Below, one piece after another: positions 59,136 through 64,000 of a stretch of 64,000 bases of DNA (position 1 is its first letter; every line of letters starts with the position of its first letter). The notes under the pieces are model-generated. The model searched no databases. It was given only the letters and a program-made list of their open reading frames with translations, and was not told the DNA's origin. The position numbers were made by a program, and so were the translations under genes. Source of the DNA: Candidatus Protistibacter heckmannii. Lineage in GTDB: Bacteria; Pseudomonadota; Gammaproteobacteria; Burkholderiales; Burkholderiaceae. The stretch lies in assembly GCA_025050535.1 (NCBI GenBank), contig JALBVF010000010.1, positions 20,479 through 84,478 on the forward strand, written 5' to 3'.

Positions 59136-60419
59136 TCAGGGATGCGAGCCCGCCGGGCGGCGCGGCTTCTTCGCCGGCTTGCGCACCGCCTTCTTCTGCG
59201 GCGGCAGCTGCTTGAGCTCGGGATAGTGCAGCTCTTCGCGGATCGCCTCGCCCAGCTCATAGACGGCGGTCGCATAAGAGAAGCTGCGGTTATAACGCGT
59301 CAGCACATAGAAATTCTGCAGCCCCACCAGATAGAGCGTGGGCGCGTCCGCTGAAGGCAGGTCCACCACCAGCGCCTTCGTCTGCTCCTCCTGCATCGTG
59401 TTCACCGGCTCTGCCAGACGCAAGCTCTTGTCCAGGATTTCCTTGAGCGTCAGCTTCGGGTCGGGCTTGCCGTCGGCGAGTTCGGCGGCGATCGCGAGAT
59501 TGGGCTCGTCCACCGCCACTTTCCAGTACACGGGGCGGCCCTTTTCCCAGCCGTGCTGATAGAGGAAATTCGCCACGCTGCCGATGGCGTCCACCGGGCT
59601 CATGCGCAGGTCCACGCCGTGCTGGCCGTCGTAGTTCACGGCGTAGCGGCGCAGGCTCGAGGGCATGAACTGAGGAATGCCGATGGCGCCCGCATAGGAG
59701 CCGCGCATCGAAAAGACCGGCAGCCTGGCTTCGCGGCTCCAGAGCAGGAAGTCCTCGAGCTGTTCGCGGAACATCAGCATGCGGCTGTCGCGGTTGGGCG
59801 CCTCGGGATAGTCGAAGGCGAGGGTGGCGAGATTGTCGATGACGCGGAAGTTGCCCATGTTCGAGCCGAACAGCGTCTCCGCGCCGATGATGCCGACGAT
59901 CACGCTCGCGGGCACGCCGAACTGATGCTCGGAGCGTTCGAGCGCGGTCTTATGCTCTTTCCAGAATTTCACGCCGGCCTGGATGCGGCGCGGTTCGACG
60001 AAGCGCCGCCGATAGGCGTTCCAGTCCTTGCGGGCAGTGATCGCGCCGGGCGAGACCAGGGAGATCACGAGGTCGAGCTTGCGCGTCTGCGCGAAGACCT
60101 TGGCCAGCTCGTTCGCGTTGAAGCCGTGCCGGGCGCGCATCTCGGCGATGAAGGCCTTGACCTCGGGGCGGGCGGCGTAGCCGGAGGCGATGTCTGTGGC
60201 GGCCTGCGCGGGCTCCTGCGGCGAGATCGTCGCGGGAGCGGAGGTGGGAGCGTTTGCAGATGCGCTTGCAGAAGGGCTTGCGGAAGCGGCTGGCGAAGAA
60301 GCGGCGGGTGCGGCGGCGTCCTGCGCCGTGGCGGCGGGGGACCATGCCGTCAGCAGCAGAGCCGCGGCGAGCATGCTGGCGGCGTGGTGGGACTGATGCA
60401 AAGACTTGGGAAGAGACAT
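59136..60419 (-). CDS. mltB: Membrane-bound lytic murein transglycosylase B
   Basis: A 427-residue exported enzyme cleaving peptidoglycan with formation of 1,6-anhydromuramic acid. A signal peptide ends near SPAATAQ, then a Ser/Ala/Pro linker (residues 35-75). VIVGIIGAETLFGSNMG contains the catalytic Glu. SYAGAIGIPQFMPSSLRRYA and DAIGSVANFLYQHGWEKGR are typical of family GH103. There is no lipobox Cys, so it may be soluble in the periplasm. The C-terminus is very basic (KKAVRKPAKKPRRPAG). The start at 60419 is preferred because a signal peptide follows it; an in-frame extension to 60608 is unlikely. Confidence 0.93.
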   Translation of the reverse strand: MSLPKSLHQSHHAASMLAAALLLTAWSPAATAQDAAAPAASSPAASASPSASASANAPTSAPATISPQEPAQAATDIASGYAARPEVKAFIAEMRARHGFNANELAKVFAQTRKLDLVISLVSPGAITARKDWNAYRRRFVEPRRIQAGVKFWKEHKTALERSEHQFGVPASVIVGIIGAETLFGSNMGNFRVIDNLATLAFDYPEAPNRDSRMLMFREQLEDFLLWSREARLPVFSMRGSYAGAIGIPQFMPSSLRRYAVNYDGQHGVDLRMSPVDAIGSVANFLYQHGWEKGRPVYWKVAVDEPNLAIAAELADGKPDPKLTLKEILDKSLRLAEPVNTMQEEQTKALVVDLPSADAPTLYLVGLQNFYVLTRYNRSFSYATAVYELGEAIREELHYPELKQLPPQKKAVRKPAKKPRRPAGSHP

Positions 60420-60548
60420 ATGCCGCAAGTGTAAGCCATCGACAGGTTGATACAGGTCAAGTTTGTATACGGAATGACGGGGGAAGGGCCTCCGGAAAGG
60501 GCCCGCACCAATGGCGTTCCGCTGCAGCTTGGAGTAAGGTGGTGCGCC

Positions 60549-61472
60549 ATGACGACCGGCTATTACAGTCATCCGGACTGCCTTCTCCACGAAATGGGTC
60601 CTCACCATCCGGAATGCTCCGAGCGGCTCGAAGCGATGGAGGACCAGCTAATTCTTGCCCGCATCGACGGCTTCCTGCGGCGCATGGAAGCGCCGCTGGC
60701 CACCGAAGAGGACTTGCTTCTGGTGCACAGCCGCTCGCACGTGGACTATGTGCGCGAGCATGCGCCGCAGTCGGGTTATTACGCCATCGACGCCGACACC
60801 ACGATGAACTCCGCCACCTGGCGCGCGGCGCTGCGCTCGGCCGGCGGCGCGGTCGCGGCGGTGGACGCGGTGATGCGCGGCGATCTCGACAACGCCTTCT
60901 GCGCGGCGCGCCCGCCCGGCCACCACGCCGAGCCCGACCGCGCGATGGGCTTCTGCTTCTTCAACAACGTGGCGATCGCAGCGCACCACGCCGTCGAGCG
61001 GCACGGCCTGCAGCGCGTGGTGGTGATCGATTTCGATGTGCATCACGGCAACGGCACCGAGGCGGCTTTCCGCGACGATCCGAACGTGCTGATGTGCAGT
61101 TTCTTCCAGCATCCGTTCTATCCCTACAGCGGTGCCGACGCGCCCGCACAGAACATGATCAACCTGCCGATGCCGGCCTACACCACCGGCCTGCAGGTGC
61201 GCGAGGCGATCGACATGCTCTGGCTGCCGCGCTTGCACGCCTTCCAGCCCGAGCTGCTGGTGATTTCCGCGGGCTTCGATGCGCACCGCGAGGATGACCT
61301 CGGCCAGATGGGCCTGGTGGAGGCGGACTATGCCTGGATCACCGGCCAACTGATGGACATCGCCAAGCGCTACGCGCAGGGCCGCATCGTCAGTTGCCTG
61401 GAGGGCGGCTACAACCTGTCGGCGCTGGCGCGCAGCGTGGTCGCGCATCTGCGCGTGCTCGCCGACATATAA
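60549..61472 (+). CDS. Histone deacetylase-like amidohydrolase (class II type)
   Basis: A 307-residue zinc hydrolase of the arginase/deacetylase fold. RPPGHHAEPDRAMGFCFFN holds the tandem His. DFDVHHGNGTE and SAGFDAHREDD provide the zinc ligands Asp, His and Asp, and LEGGYN the transition-state Tyr. Bacterial members remove acetyl or other acyl groups from lysines or polyamines. It is followed after 21 bases by an acyl-CoA synthetase and a crotonase, so a link with acyl-CoA metabolism is possible. It is divergent from mltB. Confidence 0.9.
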   Translation: MTTGYYSHPDCLLHEMGPHHPECSERLEAMEDQLILARIDGFLRRMEAPLATEEDLLLVHSRSHVDYVREHAPQSGYYAIDADTTMNSATWRAALRSAGGAVAAVDAVMRGDLDNAFCAARPPGHHAEPDRAMGFCFFNNVAIAAHHAVERHGLQRVVVIDFDVHHGNGTEAAFRDDPNVLMCSFFQHPFYPYSGADAPAQNMINLPMPAYTTGLQVREAIDMLWLPRLHAFQPELLVISAGFDAHREDDLGQMGLVEADYAWITGQLMDIAKRYAQGRIVSCLEGGYNLSALARSVVAHLRVLADI

Positions 61473-61493
61473 ACAAGCCATGAAACCGGAGAT

Positions 61494-63125
61494 GTGATAG
61501 GCAACAAATTTGAACATGGCCTGGGCAAGAACCCCGCCAACTACACGCCACTGTCACCGCTGATGTTTATCCGCCGAGCGGCCGAGATCTATCCCGAGAA
61601 GCCGGCCATCGTGCACGGCGCGGTGCTCCGCAACTGGGCGAAGACCTATGCGCGCTGCCGGCGGTTGGCGAGCGCGCTCTCGCGGCGCGGCATCGGCCTG
61701 GGCGACACGGTGGCGGCCATGCTGCCGAACACGCCCGAGATGGTGGAGGCGCATTTCGGCGTGCCGATGCTGGGCGCCGTGCTCAACGCGCTTAACACGC
61801 GCCTGGACGCCGAGGCCATCGCCTTCATGCTCCAGCACGGCGAGGCCAAGGCCATCATCGTCGACCGCGAATTCTCCGCCGTGATGAAGAAGGCCATCGC
61901 CATCATCGGCAGCGAAGCCTTCGTCGTCGACGTGGACGATCCCGAATACAAGGGCGCCGGCGAGCTGATCGGCAGCGTCGGCTACGAGGGCTTCCTCGCC
62001 GGCGGCGATCCGGAGTTCGCCTGGGCGCCGCCCGCCGACGAATGGCAGGCCATCTTCCTGAACTACACCTCGGGCACGACGGGCAATCCCAAGGGCGTGG
62101 TCTATCACCACCGCGGCGCCTACATCAACGCTATCTCCAACATCCTCGAATGGGACCTGCCCAAGCATCCGTCCTATCTCTGGACGCTGCCCATGTTCCA
62201 CTGCAACGGCTGGTGCTTCCCCTGGACAGTGGCGGTGCGAGCGGGCGTGAACGTTTGCCTGCGCCGCGTCGAGGCACAAGCTATCTTCGACGCCATCCGC
62301 AACCACGGCGTGACGCACTACTGCGGTGCGCCCATCGTGCATGCCATGCTGGTCAACGCGCCCGCCGAGATGAAGCAGGGCATCCCGGCCGGCGTGAGGG
62401 TGATGGTCGCGGGCGCGGCGCCGCCGGCGGCGATGATCGAGGGCATGGAAAAGATGGGCTTCGAAATAACCCACGTCTACGGCCTGACCGAAGTCTACGG
62501 CCCGGCCACGATCTGCGTGAAGCATGAAGAATGGGATGCGCTGGACATCGGCGAGCGCGCCCGCCTCAACGCGCGCCAGGGCGTGCGCTACCACTTGCAG
62601 GAAGAGGCCGCGGTGCTCAATCCCGAGACCATGCAGCCCGTGCCGCAGGACGGCGAGATCATGTTCCGCGGCAACATCACGATGAAGGGCTATCTCAAGA
62701 ACGAGAAGGCCACCGGCGAAGCCTTCGCCGGCGGCTGGTTCCACACCGGAGATCTGGCCGTGGCCTATCCCGACGGCTATATCAAGATCAAAGACCGCAG
62801 CAAGGACATCATCATCTCCGGCGGCGAGAACATCTCCTCTATCGAAGTGGAGGACGTGCTATACCGCCATCAGGCCGTGATGATCGCGGCCGTGGTCGCC
62901 AAGCCTGATCCGAAGTGGGGCGAGACGCCTTGCGCCTTCATCGAGCTCAAGCCCGGCGCGCAGGTCAGCGCCGAGGACATCACGGCCCACTGAAAGAAGC
63001 ATCTGGCCGGCTTCAAGGTGCCGCGCGCGGTGGTCTTCGGCGAACTGCCCAAGACCTCCACCGGCAAGATCCAGAAATTCGAGCTGCGTAAGCGCGCCGG
63101 CTCGGCGGAGGCGATCGATGTCTGA
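61494..63125 (+). pseudogene. Acyl-CoA synthetase (AMP-binding, medium-chain/DmdB type) with internal TGA
   Basis: This is an ANL-superfamily ligase forming acyl-CoA through acyl-AMP. LNYTSGTTGNPKGVVYHH is the P-loop motif. MFHCNGWCFPWT, VYGLTEVYGP, WFHTGDLAVAYPDGYIKIKD and KDIIISGGENISS follow in the right order. A TGA at 62991-62993 interrupts AEDITAH-stop-KKHLAGFKVP, where relatives usually have Cys. The same frame then gives the catalytic Lys segment PKTSTGKIQKFELRKR and stops at 63125, overlapping the next gene by 8 bases. Without read-through the product lacks its last 43 residues, including the catalytic Lys. The start (GTG at 61494) has poor ribosome-site spacing. Confidence 0.85.
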
Positions 63126-63906
63126 CCTGTCCGATTCCATCCAGGGCGCGCTCGTCCTGCGTAGCGTCGACGCCCCCGGTGTCGTGCGGCTCACGCTGAA
63201 CCGGCCGCAGTCCTTCAATACCTTGTCCGAGGCGATGCTCGACGCGCAGCAGGCGGCGCTCAACGAATCCGCGGCCGATCCCGCCGCGCGCGTGGTCGTG
63301 ATCGCCGCCGAGGGCAAGGCCTTCTGCGCCGGGCACGACCTGAGGGATATGCGCGCCAAGCTCTCGCTCGACTATTACTATGAGCTCTTCGCGCGCTGCA
63401 CGAAGGTGATGCTGGCCATCCAGGCCATGCCCAAGCCGGTGATCGCGCGGGTGCAGGGCATCGCCACGGCGGCCGGCTGCCAGCTCGTGTCGATGTGCGA
63501 CCTCGCGGTGGCCGCGGCCTCGGCGCGCTTCGCGGTGTCGGGCATCAACGTGGGCCTGTTATGCGCCACGCCGGGCGTTGGCCTGTCGCGCAACCTCTCG
63601 CGTAAGCAGGCGATGGAGATGCTGCTCACGGGAGAGTTCATCGACGCCGAGACCGCGCGCGAGCGCGGCCTGGTCAACAGCGTCGCGCCCGACGACAAGC
63701 TCGACGAGGCGCTGGCCGCCAGCATCGTCGCCAAGCTGCAGGTGGCCGTGAGCATGTGTAAGCAGTTGTTCTACAAGCAGGCGGAGATGGGCATCGCCGA
63801 CGCCTACCAGCTCGCCGGCCAGACGATGGCCTGCAATATGATGGACACCGCGGCGCTCGAGGGGATGCAGGCGTTTATCGAGAAGCGCCCGCCGGACTGG
63901 AAGTAA
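63118..63906 (+). CDS. Enoyl-CoA hydratase/isomerase-family protein, ECHDC3-like
   Basis: A 262-residue crotonase-fold protein. KAFCAGHDLRDMRAKLS and IATAAGCQLVSMCDLAVAA form the oxyanion hole region. The two Glu residues used by classical hydratases are not conserved: the first motif has CQL in place of CEL, and the second (NVGLLCATPGVG) has no Glu. Simple enoyl-CoA hydration is therefore doubtful, as for ECHDC3-type proteins. It overlaps the acyl-CoA synthetase frame by 8 bases. The remaining 94 bases of the window hold no gene. Confidence 0.82.
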   Translation: MSDLSDSIQGALVLRSVDAPGVVRLTLNRPQSFNTLSEAMLDAQQAALNESAADPAARVVVIAAEGKAFCAGHDLRDMRAKLSLDYYYELFARCTKVMLAIQAMPKPVIARVQGIATAAGCQLVSMCDLAVAAASARFAVSGINVGLLCATPGVGLSRNLSRKQAMEMLLTGEFIDAETARERGLVNSVAPDDKLDEALAASIVAKLQVAVSMCKQLFYKQAEMGIADAYQLAGQTMACNMMDTAALEGMQAFIEKRPPDWK

Positions 63907-64000
63907 GCGGGTCGGCGCCGGACGGTGCGGACAAGGCGGCCCGCCTATCCGGCAAAAAACCGAATAAATGCTCTATTGATACGGCAATATAAAGATTTAA

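Noticed and set aside
60420..60608. N-terminal extension of mltB
   Set aside because: A signal peptide begins at the ATG at 60419 and the upstream stretch overlaps the divergent deacetylase start.
62991..62993. Selenocysteine at the TGA in the acyl-CoA synthetase, where relatives often have Cys
   Set aside because: No convincing SECIS-like hairpin directly after the TGA was seen, and selenocysteine is not known at this position of the family.

Overview
The window is a GC-rich stretch of a betaproteobacterial chromosome, most likely Burkholderiales and close to Bordetella/Alcaligenaceae. The evidence is the gene order gyrA-serC-pheA-hisC-tyrA-aroA-cmk-rpsA-ihfB-lapA-lapB, the gph-ubiG-ompA group beside ssrA, a tmRNA tag reading ANDEKFALAA, and two Bug-type periplasmic binding proteins. 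No transposase, integrase, tRNA gene or CRISPR array was seen.

The window has two halves. Positions 1-37,300 hold accessory functions: an aromatic-catabolism group with a Rieske oxygenase and its IclR regulator (1-8.4 kb), a cobalamin operon on the minus strand behind a cobalamin riboswitch (8.4-19.5 kb), a cyanide-insensitive bd oxidase (20-22.4 kb), a chemoreceptor, an iron-storage module with a Fur box, bfd and two complementary bacterioferritin subunits (25.4-26.8 kb), and a locus encoding an MCE protein, a CHASE2 sensor, an exported caspase-like peptidase and a TPR-CHAT peptidase (27-36.5 kb). Most genes here are broken by frameshifts, nonsense codons, or in-frame deletions that leave the frame open but remove essential residues. 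A few stay intact: btuCDF, cobO, cioAB, bfd, both bfr genes, the caspase gene and a thioesterase.

Positions 37,600-61,500 carry ssrA and 22 apparently intact housekeeping genes: DNA gyrase A, aromatic amino acid synthesis, ribosomal protein S1, IHF-beta, LPS assembly and heptose synthesis, cysteine synthesis and a lytic transglycosylase. The only broken gene seen there is a DUF2059 protein. Because the damage is concentrated in dispensable genes, relaxed selection and genome decay explain it better than uniform sequencing error. The last 2.5 kb hold an acyl-CoA synthetase with one nonsense codon and a crotonase-fold protein.

The most unusual part is the paired clan-CD peptidase locus at 27-36.5 kb. 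Its exported caspase-like enzyme keeps a His/Cys dyad and carries an exact EF-hand calcium loop. Its TPR-CHAT partner contains an 11-base homopolymer that is one base away from restoring the reading frame.
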